The notes: generated by a model from the letters alone, not told the origin. A stretch of DNA of 64,000 nt from Nitrososphaera sp. (GCF_013388945.1 NZ_JACAEH010000007.1:1-64000), one strand, 5' to 3'. Shown: positions 48,587 to 57,594, numbered from the stretch's first letter. Numbers and translations: made by a program.

Positions 48587-48627
48587 TCCCGCCTCAATTT
48601 ATTAATGAGGCACTGTTCATTTTTGCC

Positions 48628-48948
48628 GTGAAGGACTACGACCACGTCATACTCTGGCTTGACTACTTTAACAAGAACTTAAAGCGCAGGCAGGGCCGCA
48701 AGGTCAAGCGGGAGAGGGCTGTCTTTGACCCGACGGTTGCAGAGCTGACAGAAGCCGTCAAGACCGCGGGCTTTGAGGTGGCCGACGACGAGGTGAATGA
48801 CCATGCGCGCTTTCCGCGCAGGTCGTTTGTAAAGTCCGGCTACGTCATGATAACCAAGAAGGAAGGCGTGAAGAAGTCCAAGGTCCTTGACGCAGTTGCA
48901 GAAAAGCTGTTGCAAAAGCGCGCGAGGCAGAAATCGGGCAAAAAGTAA
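48628..48948 (+). CDS. srp19: Signal recognition particle protein SRP19
   Basis: A 106-residue RNA-binding protein (VILWLDYFNKNLKRRQGRKV, FPRRSFVKSGYVMITKKEG) with a basic tail. SRP19 binds SRP RNA helices 6 and 8 and helps SRP54 assemble for protein targeting. The start is GTG 48628, with a basic consensus tail at the C-terminus as in archaeal homologues. It follows S8e by 41 bases. Confidence 0.93.
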   Translation: MKDYDHVILWLDYFNKNLKRRQGRKVKRERAVFDPTVAELTEAVKTAGFEVADDEVNDHARFPRRSFVKSGYVMITKKEGVKKSKVLDAVAEKLLQKRARQKSGKK

Positions 48949-49015
48949 CTTAGCTTCGCATCCGTCGATTTAACTGCGGCCGCAGGAATATTGTTTATCT
49001 ACAAACTTAACAATT

Positions 49016-49315
49016 TTGACAGAAGCTTATGATAATGACATCAGCATGATTGCCAAGTACGTGGGGGAGATCGGGGAAGTCATGCATCTGGCAAGAAGCG
49101 GCAGGCTAATCGTTAAACTTTCATCGGAGGCGAGGCCGGGAGAGATTCTCGTCGACGCTTCAGGCAAGCGCGTTGGAAAAATTGCAGAGCTCATAGGTCC
49201 GGTAAAGGCGCCGTACGCGTCTGTCATACCCATGACTGACAGGACCGCAAAACTGGTGGGCGCCAAGGTGTTTTCGGCCGGCATGGCCAAGCCTGCAAGG
49301 AGGCAGAGGCGATGA
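49016..49315 (+). CDS. gar1: Gar1-like H/ACA ribonucleoprotein subunit
   Basis: A 99-residue small beta-barrel protein: IGEVMHLARSGRLIVKLSSE, DASGKRVGKIAELIGPVKAP, YASVIPM and a basic C-terminus. This is the Gar1 fold, which binds Cbf5 and completes the pseudouridine-forming H/ACA complex. A TTG start at 49016 is used. tfb starts within its last four bases. Given Gar1, H/ACA guide RNAs are expected in the genome. Confidence 0.9.
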   Translation: MTEAYDNDISMIAKYVGEIGEVMHLARSGRLIVKLSSEARPGEILVDASGKRVGKIAELIGPVKAPYASVIPMTDRTAKLVGAKVFSAGMAKPARRQRR

Positions 49316-50307
49316 CTTCAGTAGAATACGCGACGCAGTGCACCGAGTGCGGCGCAAACCTCATCCAGGATTACTCTAAAGGCGAGTTCATCTGCGAGCG
49401 TTGCGGGTGCGTGGTCGTGGACGAGATGTGCGACTATGGCCGCGAGTCCAATTCCACCGACTTTGAGGAGAAGGCCCGGACCACCCGCGCAAGCGGCTCC
49501 ACCAGCTTTGCATTGCACGACTACGGGCTCAGGACCGAGATTGCCTTTGGCTCAAAGGACTATGCCGGAAAATCAATAGGCTCTGAGATGGCCGAGCAGA
49601 TGAACAGCATACGCAAGTGGCACATAAGGTCGCGCATAGTCTCGCCCCAGGAGCGCAGGCTCTCAAACGTGCTTACAAGGATAAACGAGACCTGCGCCGC
49701 CATGTCGCTTCCAAAGCTGATACTTGAAACGGCCGCTATGGTCTACCGGAACTACGAGAGCATGCAGGAGGCAAAGGGCAAGTCCATTGCCTGCATGGCG
49801 GCTGCCACAATCTACCTTGCCTGCAAGAAATGCAACGTCGTCAGGTCGCTTGAGGAGATTGTCGTCGCCACCGGCGTGACTGAGCAGGACAGGTCGAGCG
49901 TGAAATTGGCCTCGAAGTACTACCGCATGATGGTCATGGAGATGGGAAGTTTCTCCGAGCCGGAAAAGCCGGTCGAGATGCCGCAGGTCCAGTCCGCCAC
50001 GTCGATTGACCAGTACATTTCCAAGCTCTCAAACATGGCCAAGATTGACACCAAGGTGGAGAGGCTTGCAATAGACATCGCCCACAAGACAAACGACCAC
50101 CTGCTTGCTGACGGCAAGGCACCAAACGGCCTTGCGGCGGCATACATCTATGTCGCGGCAATCTTGCTTGGCATAAACATACTGCAGCGCGACGTGTCAA
50201 GTTTGTCGGGCGTCACGGAGGTCACGATACGGAACAGGTGCAAGGACATACTCGGCTTATTCAAGCTGACAGTCACCGTCAAGCCCGGAAGGCCGGGCTT
50301 TGCCTGA
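49312..50307 (+). CDS. tfb: Transcription initiation factor TFB (TFIIB)
   Basis: A 331-residue TFB. The N-terminal zinc ribbon (CTECGANLIQDYSKGEFIC, CGCVVVDEM) recruits RNA polymerase. The B-linker segment follows. Two cyclin repeats span about 130-315 (AMVYRNYESMQEAKGKSI, AAYIYVAAILLGINILQRD) and bind TBP-DNA and the BRE. The four-base overlap with gar1 indicates coupling. A one-repeat relative lies at 42522. Confidence 0.96.
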   Translation: MTSVEYATQCTECGANLIQDYSKGEFICERCGCVVVDEMCDYGRESNSTDFEEKARTTRASGSTSFALHDYGLRTEIAFGSKDYAGKSIGSEMAEQMNSIRKWHIRSRIVSPQERRLSNVLTRINETCAAMSLPKLILETAAMVYRNYESMQEAKGKSIACMAAATIYLACKKCNVVRSLEEIVVATGVTEQDRSSVKLASKYYRMMVMEMGSFSEPEKPVEMPQVQSATSIDQYISKLSNMAKIDTKVERLAIDIAHKTNDHLLADGKAPNGLAAAYIYVAAILLGINILQRDVSSLSGVTEVTIRNRCKDILGLFKLTVTVKPGRPGFA

Positions 50308-50371
50308 TTTTGGTTCTTTTCTATAACATTTGTCGTAATTGTTTAAAAGCAAGCTGTGCGGTAGACTAGCA

Positions 50372-50578
50372 ATGCTTTGCAGAGCATGCGGAAGCGAGAT
50401 GGAGCCTGCAGAGACCTGCCCGTCGTGCAACGAAGCAGTCCTCTGGAAGTGCCCGTCTTGCGAAAGAGAGAACGACCGGTCCATACACACCTACCACGCC
50501 AGGTCGTCATGGGCCGCGTCACTTTTCTGGGCGGCGCTCAGCATGATGTCCGGCGCGACTACGTACGTCATTCTGTAG
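50372..50578 (+). CDS. Zinc-ribbon protein with C-terminal membrane helix
   Basis: A 68-residue protein. The N-terminal half has two Cys pairs plus extras (LCRACGSEMEPAETCPSC, KCPSCERENDR). The C-terminal half (SSWAASLFWAALSMMSGATT) can be a membrane helix, so the ribbon would be tethered to the membrane. ATG 50372 was chosen; an upstream frame to 50339 is not family-like. It converges with a single-helix micro-protein, overlapping by 11 bases. Confidence 0.7.
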   Translation: MLCRACGSEMEPAETCPSCNEAVLWKCPSCERENDRSIHTYHARSSWAASLFWAALSMMSGATTYVIL

Positions 50579-50723
50579 GCCAGTCCGGCTGCTTGTTCCT
50601 CTTGTGCCTCAGGTACATCGCTATGCCTACAAGGATTGCGAGCCCCGCGACAAGGACAAAAAACACGCCCTCGTTCCTGACGCTACCTTCGGGCAGTATC
50701 TGCATGGCCGGCAGCCAGTCCAT
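50568..50723 (-). CDS. 51-residue single-pass membrane micro-protein
   Basis: From ATG 50723 a 51-residue protein starts MDWLPAMQILPEGSVRNEG and has a membrane helix (VFFVLVAGLAILVGIAMYL) with a basic end (RHKRNKQ). It is the usual shape of small membrane proteins that attach to larger complexes. Its stop lies inside the end of the converging gene. Function is unknown. Confidence 0.6.
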   Translation of the reverse strand: MDWLPAMQILPEGSVRNEGVFFVLVAGLAILVGIAMYLRHKRNKQPDWPTE

Positions 50724-50756
50724 GGATCTAGCGTGCGCAAGAGACCTTTTATGCGT

Positions 50757-52037
50757 TTAACCAACGAGTTTTATTGCAGTAGCAAGGACCTCTGCGCCCA
50801 TCAGGAGTCCGAGGCTCCCCTTCTTGCCGTACTTTTCCGTGAACCTTGCGCTTCCGTCCTGCTTCACCCTGCTTCCCGACACGAGGAGCGGGACGGGGTC
50901 GTCGCTGTGCGCCTTTTTGACGCAGGGAGTCGAGTGGTCGCCTGACACAACTATCACCGGGTTCTTGACGCCTGCAAGGTCCTTCAAGAGCGTGCCAAAG
51001 AACCGCCTGTCGATGTCTTCAAGGTTCTTCTTCTTGCCCCTTGCGTCGCCGTCGTGTCCAAACTCGTCTGGGCCCTTTATGTGGACGTACACGGCGTCGA
51101 CCTTTGACAGGCTCTTTGCCGCCACCCGCGCCTTCAGCTCGTAATCCTCAAGCGAGCCGGCCTCAAACATCTTCATCCCTAAGACCTTTGATATGCCGAC
51201 CTCGACGGGCATCTCTACGATGCAGCCGATCTTCATCCCATACTTTTCGTTTATCGGCTGCACCGACGGGAACCTATTTCCAGAGTCGCGTGCAAGTATG
51301 CAGTTCATCGGCTTTCTTCCAGACGCTATTCTTGCCCTGTTGACGGGATGGTCTTTGAGCAATTTGACGACCTGCTCTGTAAACTCGTTGAGCATCTGCG
51401 CCGCGGTCCTCGCTTCTGCTGTGCTTTCCTGCGCCTCTGACTTTTGGACAAACATGTCGCCTGTCGTGGCCTTTGCGATGCCCATGCCCTCCACCTTGTC
51501 GTACGCAGGGTCGGTGTTTGTTATCTTGTCTGACAGCTTCATCCTGTTGTGGCGCAGCCGTATGACGACGCGGTGGGCAACCGTCGGCTCAAGGGCCACC
51601 GACGCGTCAGGGTCGCTGAACCTGATGTTCTCGCTCAAAGTCTTGCAGACTGCCCTTGCCTCCTCTTGCGAGATGACCCTGCCGGCGCGCCTGTCAGTTA
51701 TGCGGTTGCTGTCGTCTACAGTCGCAAAGTTGCCCCTGAGAGCCAGGTCGCCGTCCTTGAAGTCAATGTTGCAGCCTATCGACTCTATGACGCCCCTGCC
51801 GACGTAGCCGCCGTCGCGAAAGCTGTATCCGAGCATGTTAAAGACTGCAATGTCTGACTGCGGCGCAATCCCCCTGCCGACACTTATCACCTGGCCCATG
51901 GCGCCGTTTCTTGCAAGCAGGTCAAGGTTTGGCGTGTATGCGGCTTCAAGCGGGGTCAGGCCGTTCAGCGCGGGGTGGGGCAGGTCTCCGACCCCGTCAA
52001 GGAGCACGTAGACAATCTTTGCGCCGTCTTTTCTCAT
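50757..52037 (-). CDS. apgM: Cofactor-independent phosphoglycerate mutase, archaeal type
   Basis: A 426-residue alkaline-phosphatase-superfamily enzyme that interconverts 3- and 2-phosphoglycerate. Metal and catalytic segments seen are VYVLLDGVGDLPHPALNGLT, the catalytic Ser in APQSDIAVFNMLGY, VDAVYVHIKGPDEFGHDGDA and VIVVSGDHSTPC. ATG 52037 is preferred because upstream codons to 52097 do not fit the family. It overlaps no neighbour. Confidence 0.93.
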   Translation of the reverse strand: MRKDGAKIVYVLLDGVGDLPHPALNGLTPLEAAYTPNLDLLARNGAMGQVISVGRGIAPQSDIAVFNMLGYSFRDGGYVGRGVIESIGCNIDFKDGDLALRGNFATVDDSNRITDRRAGRVISQEEARAVCKTLSENIRFSDPDASVALEPTVAHRVVIRLRHNRMKLSDKITNTDPAYDKVEGMGIAKATTGDMFVQKSEAQESTAEARTAAQMLNEFTEQVVKLLKDHPVNRARIASGRKPMNCILARDSGNRFPSVQPINEKYGMKIGCIVEMPVEVGISKVLGMKMFEAGSLEDYELKARVAAKSLSKVDAVYVHIKGPDEFGHDGDARGKKKNLEDIDRRFFGTLLKDLAGVKNPVIVVSGDHSTPCVKKAHSDDPVPLLVSGSRVKQDGSARFTEKYGKKGSLGLLMGAEVLATAIKLVG

Positions 52038-52062
52038 ACCGGCGAGAGCCGGCCTCGTCAAT

Positions 52063-52428
52063 TTATTTTTTCGTGTGTCTCTGCTTGTAATAGGCAAAAT
52101 ACCTCCTCAGCCTCGCAGCGTGCGCGCTTGTAATGGCAAACACCTCGCCGTCCTCGTCTGATACAAGCTGGCGCCTGTGCCTTTCAAGCACCATCCCTTC
52201 AGCAAGGCCCCTGTAGTAGCCTGCGCGGTGGCCGTACAGAAAGTCATATGCGCTGTCGCACTTCCACGTCTTTTTCAGCCTGGGAAGGCGCTCTCTGGGG
52301 ACCTTGGGCGCTGCAAGGTCGCCTTCTATCACTTTTTCTATCGTCTCCCTGATGTCACTGTCAAGCGGCACGCCTGAATATCGGCCCGGTGCGGGAAAAA
52401 CCTTGCTGGGAAGATGTTTTAATATCAT
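52063..52428 (-). CDS. Hypothetical basic protein
   Basis: A 121-residue basic protein starting MILKHLPSKVFPAPGRYSG. It has DIRETIEKVIEGDLAAPKVP and, in the C-terminal half, many Arg, Lys and Tyr (RLRRYFAYYKQRHTKK), suggesting nucleic-acid binding. ATG 52428 avoids overlap with the divergent zinc-ribbon gene; the frame runs back to 52455. No family was recognised. Confidence 0.55.
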   Translation of the reverse strand: MILKHLPSKVFPAPGRYSGVPLDSDIRETIEKVIEGDLAAPKVPRERLPRLKKTWKCDSAYDFLYGHRAGYYRGLAEGMVLERHRRQLVSDEDGEVFAITSAHAARLRRYFAYYKQRHTKK

Positions 52429-52446
52429 GTACGCGTTTTTGACGGC

Positions 52447-52584
52447 ATGGAGCACTGCAGGTTCTGCGACCGCGTAGTTATCGACGACTCTGGTGCCCAG
52501 ACGCAGGATTTTGGAACTGTGCGGAACAACCGCTACATCTGCTCAAGGTGCATGCGCGCGTTTGAATTTTCGCTCGGAAGCTGA
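52447..52584 (+). CDS. 45-residue zinc-ribbon micro-protein
   Basis: A 45-residue protein beginning MEHCRFCDRVVIDDSGAQ, with a second pair ICSRCMRAFEF. The two CxxC pairs, about 28 residues apart, match a minimal zinc ribbon. A gttttaatatc TATA element lies about 27 bases before ATG 52447, inside the start of the divergent gene. Function is unknown. Confidence 0.6.
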   Translation: MEHCRFCDRVVIDDSGAQTQDFGTVRNNRYICSRCMRAFEFSLGS

Positions 52585-52635
52585 CCGTGCAGAACCTTTA
52601 ATTAAAAGGGGTTGCACGTTTTTGTGGGAACGCGC

Positions 52636-53661
52636 TTGAGGGAGCTTCGCAAAGACTATGTGCTTGACAAATTCGTGCTCGTCCCGGACTCCTCGGGCGC
52701 GCCGGACGCCGGCAAGCAGCCGGAAAAGTGCCCCTACTGCCCCGGAAACGAGTCGATGACCCCGCCGGCGCTGCTTGCGCTGGTGGTTAAAGAAGGCATG
52801 CTCCAGCGCCTGTCAGACAGCGAGGACGCGCTTGTCGACGACTGGTCGGTGCGCGTCTTTGAAAGCAGGTCGCCTGTCGTGACGCAAACGTCGGCTGCCA
52901 CTTACAGCGACAAGCCGCTGTACAGCGAGCCTGCGTACGGCTACCACCAGGTCGTCGTGGCGACGCCGGACCACAAGCAGAGCCTGACCAAGATGTCGGT
53001 AGACCAGTGGGGCAACGTGCTTGTAGTCATCCAGGACCGCGTGAGGTGGCTGTACACGCAAAAGAGCGTCACCTATGTCTCGATATACGTGAACTCGGGG
53101 ACAGCCGCAGGCGCGCAGGTGCCGCACCCACACCTTAACATGGTCACGTTTTCGCAGATACCGCCTGCAATAGAGCTTGAGGCCGAGGGCTCGCACAGGT
53201 TCATGAACGAGAACGGCTCGTGCCCTGCGTGCAACATGATATCGGTAGAGTCAAGCGGGCCCCGGCAGATACTTGCCACTGACAGCTTTCTTGCGCTGTG
53301 CCCCTGGGCTCCGACATACCCTTACGAGTTCTGGATATACCCGAAAAGGCACATCACCTCTTTTTCGAAAATAACGCAGAAGGAGATAAACGACCTTGCG
53401 CTCATGCTGCGCGCGACGCTTGGCGGCATGTCAAAGGCGCTAAAAGACGTGCCATTTAACATGGTGTTCCACCTGTCGCCGGAGAAAAAGAACAGCAGGC
53501 AAATACACTGGCATATTGAAGTTTATCCGCAGCTGTCGACGTGGTCGGGACTTGAACGCGGTTTCGGGGTTTTCGTCAACAACGTCAGGCCGGAAAAAGC
53601 AGCCGAGGTCTTGGGCTCTGCATGCCGGAAAGAACTTGCCGGGCTTGTCGGGATAACCTAA
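52636..53661 (+). CDS. GalT-like nucleotidyltransferase (HIT superfamily)
   Basis: A 341-residue member of the galactose-1-phosphate uridylyltransferase family. Zinc-site Cys occur in KCPYCPGNE and SCPACN. The active site reads VPHPHLN, keeping the HPH nucleophile, but the residue after it that is usually Gln is Asn. Residues NSGTAAGAQ precede it as in GalT. It probably transfers a nucleotidyl group between sugar or nucleoside phosphates. TTG 52636 gives the family-like start RELRKDYVLDKFVL; GTG 52624 and TTG 52612 are alternatives. Confidence 0.8.
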   Translation: MRELRKDYVLDKFVLVPDSSGAPDAGKQPEKCPYCPGNESMTPPALLALVVKEGMLQRLSDSEDALVDDWSVRVFESRSPVVTQTSAATYSDKPLYSEPAYGYHQVVVATPDHKQSLTKMSVDQWGNVLVVIQDRVRWLYTQKSVTYVSIYVNSGTAAGAQVPHPHLNMVTFSQIPPAIELEAEGSHRFMNENGSCPACNMISVESSGPRQILATDSFLALCPWAPTYPYEFWIYPKRHITSFSKITQKEINDLALMLRATLGGMSKALKDVPFNMVFHLSPEKKNSRQIHWHIEVYPQLSTWSGLERGFGVFVNNVRPEKAAEVLGSACRKELAGLVGIT

Positions 53662-53685
53662 GGGTTTAATTAGCAAATTCTGTAA

Positions 53686-54135
53686 ATGAGCGGCATGAAG
53701 ATGGAGACCTGGGTCGCGCTGGCGTCGCTTGGGCTATCTGTCATGTTCGTGGCCCTCGTCATTTCGTTCTACAACTTTCTAATTGGGCCTGAAGGTCAGG
53801 GTCCTGACAGGGTGGTCGACCCTGCGGGGCTTCTGATACAGCAGGTCTCGATATCTGCCGGGCCTTCGATAATCCTTGCAGTGTTTTCGTTTGTGATGGC
53901 AAAGGGCACTGGCAACAAGCAGGCAGGCGTGTTTCTGATAGGCGCCGGCATAATCATGATAGCAGGCATGTTCTTTGCAAGCACTCTTGTGCCACTGATA
54001 AAGAACGAGTTTGTGGTCGGCGGAGTCGGAATAGTGCCGTACCCGTTCATGGTAGCCGGCGCCGGGATGGCGGGGCTTGGCGGCTACCTTGCGTCAAAGA
54101 AGGCCCGGGCAACGCACTTGGATGATCTGCGTTGA
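53686..54135 (+). CDS. Four-helix membrane protein
   Basis: A 149-residue protein with four predicted membrane helices (WVALASLGLSVMFVALVISF, SIILAVFSFVM, GVFLIGAGIIMIAGMFFAST, YPFMVAGAGMAGLGGYL) and a short soluble tail. No family was recognised. It is coupled to the UDP-GlcNAc 2-epimerase gene, whose TTG start overlaps its stop. Confidence 0.65.
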   Translation: MSGMKMETWVALASLGLSVMFVALVISFYNFLIGPEGQGPDRVVDPAGLLIQQVSISAGPSIILAVFSFVMAKGTGNKQAGVFLIGAGIIMIAGMFFASTLVPLIKNEFVVGGVGIVPYPFMVAGAGMAGLGGYLASKKARATHLDDLR

Positions 54136-55583
54136 GCGCAGACAGCGAGATACCCGTGTCAAGGGACCTTCTGCCCATCAGGATCTCGGGCAGCCTGCCG
54201 TCTGTCTTTGAGCAGGCAAAAAAGGCTGCAAGCCCGGTTCTCTCCATAGTGACTGGGACCAAGCCCGACTTTTACAAGCAGGCGCCCCTTATGGCCGAGG
54301 CCAAAAAAGAGGGCATTCCTGCATTTGTGATAAACACGGGCCAGCATTTTGACGACGTGCTCGGGTTTGGCATGAAAGAGTTTGGCCTCGACGAGTTTGT
54401 GGGGTGCAACCTGCAGATTCGGGGCGACCTCATGGAAAAGGCAAGCGAGATGATACTGAAATTTGGCTATTTCGGGCGATACTGCCGCAAGAACTTTCCA
54501 GACATGCCCGTGCTCCCTGTGGTGCACGGCGACACCATAGTGGCAGGCATCGCGCCCCTTGCCTGGGTCTTTGGCATCGGACAAAAGGTCGCGCAGAACG
54601 AGGCGGGCCTGCGCTCGATGAGCCCGGAGGCTATGAAGCACGTAAAGGCAGGCAAGGAGCCGACGCGCAGGCAGGCAGAGAGCCTGGTGCACAGCCAGCT
54701 TGCAGGCCGGTGGTTTTTGGCGCGCGAAGAACCTTTCCCTGAGCAGATAGACACCTGGATATGCTCTGCCGGCACCCAGTTCTTTTTTGCGCCGACGCAG
54801 CTGAACAAGGACAACCTAGTGCGGGAAGGCTACCCCGAGGAATTCGTGTACGTGACTGGCAACTCTGTAGTCGACGCAATACACCAGAAGCGCAGCCAAA
54901 AGGCAGACAAGAGCGTCTTTGAACTCTACCCGCAGCTTGAAAGCGGGCAGTGGATAAGGATGGACATACACCGGCGGGAAAACCTGACAGAGCGCCGGTT
55001 CAAGTCAATAGTGGGCGGGCTTGCAGAGCTTGTGAAAAACTCGGACAAGAAAATAGTCCTGGTCATGCTCAATGCGACGCTTTCTGCGCTCAAGCACTAT
55101 GACCTTGAGTCAAAACTTGAGAGGCTTGCAGGCGACTACCCTGACAAGTTTGTGATGACGCCTCTCTGGAAAGAGTACGCGCATGTCGTCGAATTCCTGG
55201 ACAGCGGGCACTGCTGGGCGGAAATGACCGACTCTGGCTCGATGCAAGAAGAGCTCCTGTACTTTCCAAAGGTCGCGTCGCTGACAGTCAGGCTCAACAC
55301 CGACAGGCCAGAGACCGTGTTTGACGCAAAGAGCAACATCCTGGTACCTCCCCTGAGCCCGTCGTGGATTTCTGCAGTTGTCAACGTGGCCGGGGAAAAG
55401 GGCGAGGGCCTCGGGCTGAGGCTGAAGAAAAAGAAGCCCATCTACGGCACGCCGGGTCAGGTGTCAAAGAAGATAGTGCGGATAATAAAGAAAGAGTTTG
55501 AAAAAGGCGATGCCAACTTTTACCCCTGGCTCCACCAGAGGCTCGGGCTCTGGAAGGAAAAGCAGGGCATAACGTACATGTGA
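54132..55583 (+). CDS. wecB: UDP-N-acetylglucosamine 2-epimerase, non-hydrolysing type (long)
   Basis: A 483-residue GT-B-fold epimerase that interconverts UDP-GlcNAc and UDP-ManNAc. Family marks are IVTGTKPDFYKQAPLM, INTGQHFDDV, VVHGDTIVAGI, the catalytic-site MDIHRRENLTERRF, TDSGSMQEELLYF and VRLNTDRPET. The length exceeds the usual about 370, with an insert in the middle of the chain (residues about 160-215) and an extended C-terminus. It supports ManNAc-type sugar synthesis for glycans. TTG 54132 overlaps the upstream stop. Confidence 0.88.
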   Translation: MSADSEIPVSRDLLPIRISGSLPSVFEQAKKAASPVLSIVTGTKPDFYKQAPLMAEAKKEGIPAFVINTGQHFDDVLGFGMKEFGLDEFVGCNLQIRGDLMEKASEMILKFGYFGRYCRKNFPDMPVLPVVHGDTIVAGIAPLAWVFGIGQKVAQNEAGLRSMSPEAMKHVKAGKEPTRRQAESLVHSQLAGRWFLAREEPFPEQIDTWICSAGTQFFFAPTQLNKDNLVREGYPEEFVYVTGNSVVDAIHQKRSQKADKSVFELYPQLESGQWIRMDIHRRENLTERRFKSIVGGLAELVKNSDKKIVLVMLNATLSALKHYDLESKLERLAGDYPDKFVMTPLWKEYAHVVEFLDSGHCWAEMTDSGSMQEELLYFPKVASLTVRLNTDRPETVFDAKSNILVPPLSPSWISAVVNVAGEKGEGLGLRLKKKKPIYGTPGQVSKKIVRIIKKEFEKGDANFYPWLHQRLGLWKEKQGITYM

Positions 55584-56822
55584 CTAGACTGAGAACCTGC
55601 CCTTTCTCACGCCTGACTTTTTGCGCTCTACTGCAGTCATCAAAAAGACGTCTCGTAGCATCTTTTCGTACGCCTTGCTCATGGTCTGGCCGCGCCGGCC
55701 CATCATCTTTCTCTGCGTCTCGATGGCCGACGACAGCTCGAGCTCGACGTTTCTGGCGCCGACTCCAGCGCCCCAGATTGAAAACGACGGGACGTCCTTT
55801 GCGACCAGGCCGTGCAGGTGCGACGACACCCCTATCTTCCTGCCGCTGTAGGTGAGCGTCCCAATCGACGTCTTTGCCATGTCTGCGATGAACGCGCCCA
55901 CCTTGTTCAGGCCGGTGTCGGTGCCTCCCATCTTGATGTTTCCGTACGTCATCTTCAGGTCAGAAGTGGTGGTCATGGCGCCAAGGTTCACCCACTCGCC
56001 GACGTACGAGTGGCCCACAAAGCCTGCGTGGGCCTTGTTGGTATAGTCGGAAATGACCGAGTGCTCTATCTCGCCTGCAACTCTGCAGCTGACGCCGATG
56101 TAGCTTGAGTCTATCACTGAAAACTGCTTTACCTGCGCGCCGGCGCCAATGTAAGCAGGACCTGTTATCCTGCACGGCGCAACCTGGGCACCCGGGCCTA
56201 TGTAGATGCCGCCGTTTCTTGTGTCAAGCACCGCGCCCTCCTCGACCTCTGCGCCTTCTGCCACGACGCCTGCCGCGCCGGTGACCCTTGCGCCCAGAGG
56301 GTCGGACCTCTCGTCTGAGGCAGTCTGCATGGCAAGCGAGTTTTCAAGCACCCTTATGATGTCCCAGAGGTCTGACAGGATGCCGCTCTCCTGCCCCGCG
56401 TCGGTGGCCTTGTCGACATTCAGTTTTTTAACATTGACGGCCGCGCCGGCCCTGACGCACTTTGACAGGTATTCGGCGTCCTTTCTCGACAGGCGGGCCA
56501 CGACGAGCCTGTTTCCTGACGTTATCGCAAAGGTGTGGGTTATCTTTTCGAGCCTGTCGATATCAAGCGCCGAGGGGTGCACGAGCCCGTTGACAAAGAT
56601 GGTGTCGCCGTCATGCGAGCCCGTGTTCACCTCGCAGCCGTGCCTTTCCTTTGTTATCTCCTCAAGGTGCTTCCTTGCCAAAAGAGAGACGGGGCGCCTG
56701 CCTGCATGCTCGTACTCTTCAAGGATTGTCCTTGCCCCTATCTTGACGTTAAAAGTCGCCCTCGTGAGCGTGAGGGGAGCAAAGTTTTTCCAGTGGTGGT
56801 CCTCAAAGAGCGTGACTGGCAT
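55584..56822 (-). CDS. GlmU-related sugar nucleotidyltransferase with beta-helix domain
   Basis: A 412-residue two-part protein. The N-terminal part (LFEDHHWKNFAPLTLTRATF, FVNGLVHPSALD) matches the NTP_transf_4 family of GlmU-related enzymes. The C-terminal left-handed beta-helix has hexapeptide turns (GGIYIGPGAQVAP, AYIGAGAQVKQFS, VGHSYVGEWVNLGAMT). It probably adds a nucleotidyl and/or acetyl group to amino-sugar phosphates. It is in one transcript with the nucleotidyltransferase at 56822, with a one-base overlap. Confidence 0.8.
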   Translation of the reverse strand: MPVTLFEDHHWKNFAPLTLTRATFNVKIGARTILEEYEHAGRRPVSLLARKHLEEITKERHGCEVNTGSHDGDTIFVNGLVHPSALDIDRLEKITHTFAITSGNRLVVARLSRKDAEYLSKCVRAGAAVNVKKLNVDKATDAGQESGILSDLWDIIRVLENSLAMQTASDERSDPLGARVTGAAGVVAEGAEVEEGAVLDTRNGGIYIGPGAQVAPCRITGPAYIGAGAQVKQFSVIDSSYIGVSCRVAGEIEHSVISDYTNKAHAGFVGHSYVGEWVNLGAMTTTSDLKMTYGNIKMGGTDTGLNKVGAFIADMAKTSIGTLTYSGRKIGVSSHLHGLVAKDVPSFSIWGAGVGARNVELELSSAIETQRKMMGRRGQTMSKAYEKMLRDVFLMTAVERKKSGVRKGRFSV

Positions 56823-57526
56823 TATATCTTGCCCAGCCTGCTGGCGTACTTTTTGTATGCGTCAAGGTACGACTTTTTGTCGCCAATGTCCACAAAGCCG
56901 GTGGATTCAACCTTGAACGCCTTGACCTTCTTCTTCTCGTCAAGCGCCTTTCTCACCGCGTCGTCCATGCCAAACGCGCCGGTCGCCGGTATCATCTTCA
57001 AAAGGTCGGGCTCCATCACGTAGCAGCCTATGTTGATGAGGCCGGATATCTCGGGCTTTTCGCGCCAGCCCGTGATGTCGCTGTTCTCGGTGTCGATGAA
57101 TCCGTACTTTAGCTTTGTAGTGTAGGGCATGAGCGCCATCGACACAAACGCCCCTGACTCTTTGTGCATCTTTATCATCTTGCGAAGGTTGAACTCGTAG
57201 ACCGAGTCGCCGTAGACGCAGACAAAGGGCCCGTTCACAAACTTTTCAGCAGTCTTGAGCTGGCCTGCCGTTGCAAGCGGCCTTTCCGCACGCGCATATT
57301 CTATCTTGACTCCAAAGCGCGCGCCGTCCTCGAAATAGTCCTCTATCGTCCTGTGCAGGTAGCTGACGCACAGGACAACCTCCTTTATGCCGCCGGCGTT
57401 TCTCAGCCACTCGATGATGTACTCCAAAAGCGGCTTGTTTCCAAGAGGTAGCATGGGTTTTGGGATAAAGAACGTGTAGGGCTGGAGCCGGGTTCCGAGC
57501 CCGCCAGCAAGTATGACTGCCTTCAT
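56822..57526 (-). CDS. Sugar-1-phosphate nucleotidyltransferase
   Basis: A 234-residue NTP transferase. The GGxGTRL loop is seen in MKAVILAGGLGTRLQPYTFF, followed by KPMLPLGNKPLLEYIIEWL. Further marks are CVYGDSVYEFN, ITGWREKP and STGFVDIGDKKSYLDAY. It makes a nucleoside-diphosphate sugar, possibly UDP- or dTDP-linked. It precedes and is coupled to the GlmU-related gene. It lies upstream of the divergent-facing epimerase block. Confidence 0.88.
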   Translation of the reverse strand: MKAVILAGGLGTRLQPYTFFIPKPMLPLGNKPLLEYIIEWLRNAGGIKEVVLCVSYLHRTIEDYFEDGARFGVKIEYARAERPLATAGQLKTAEKFVNGPFVCVYGDSVYEFNLRKMIKMHKESGAFVSMALMPYTTKLKYGFIDTENSDITGWREKPEISGLINIGCYVMEPDLLKMIPATGAFGMDDAVRKALDEKKKVKAFKVESTGFVDIGDKKSYLDAYKKYASRLGKI

Positions 57527-57594
57527 TTCTGAACCACAAATAGCATTCTGGTATATATAAGATAAAACATATCCTTACAGAGAAGTACTGCAGT

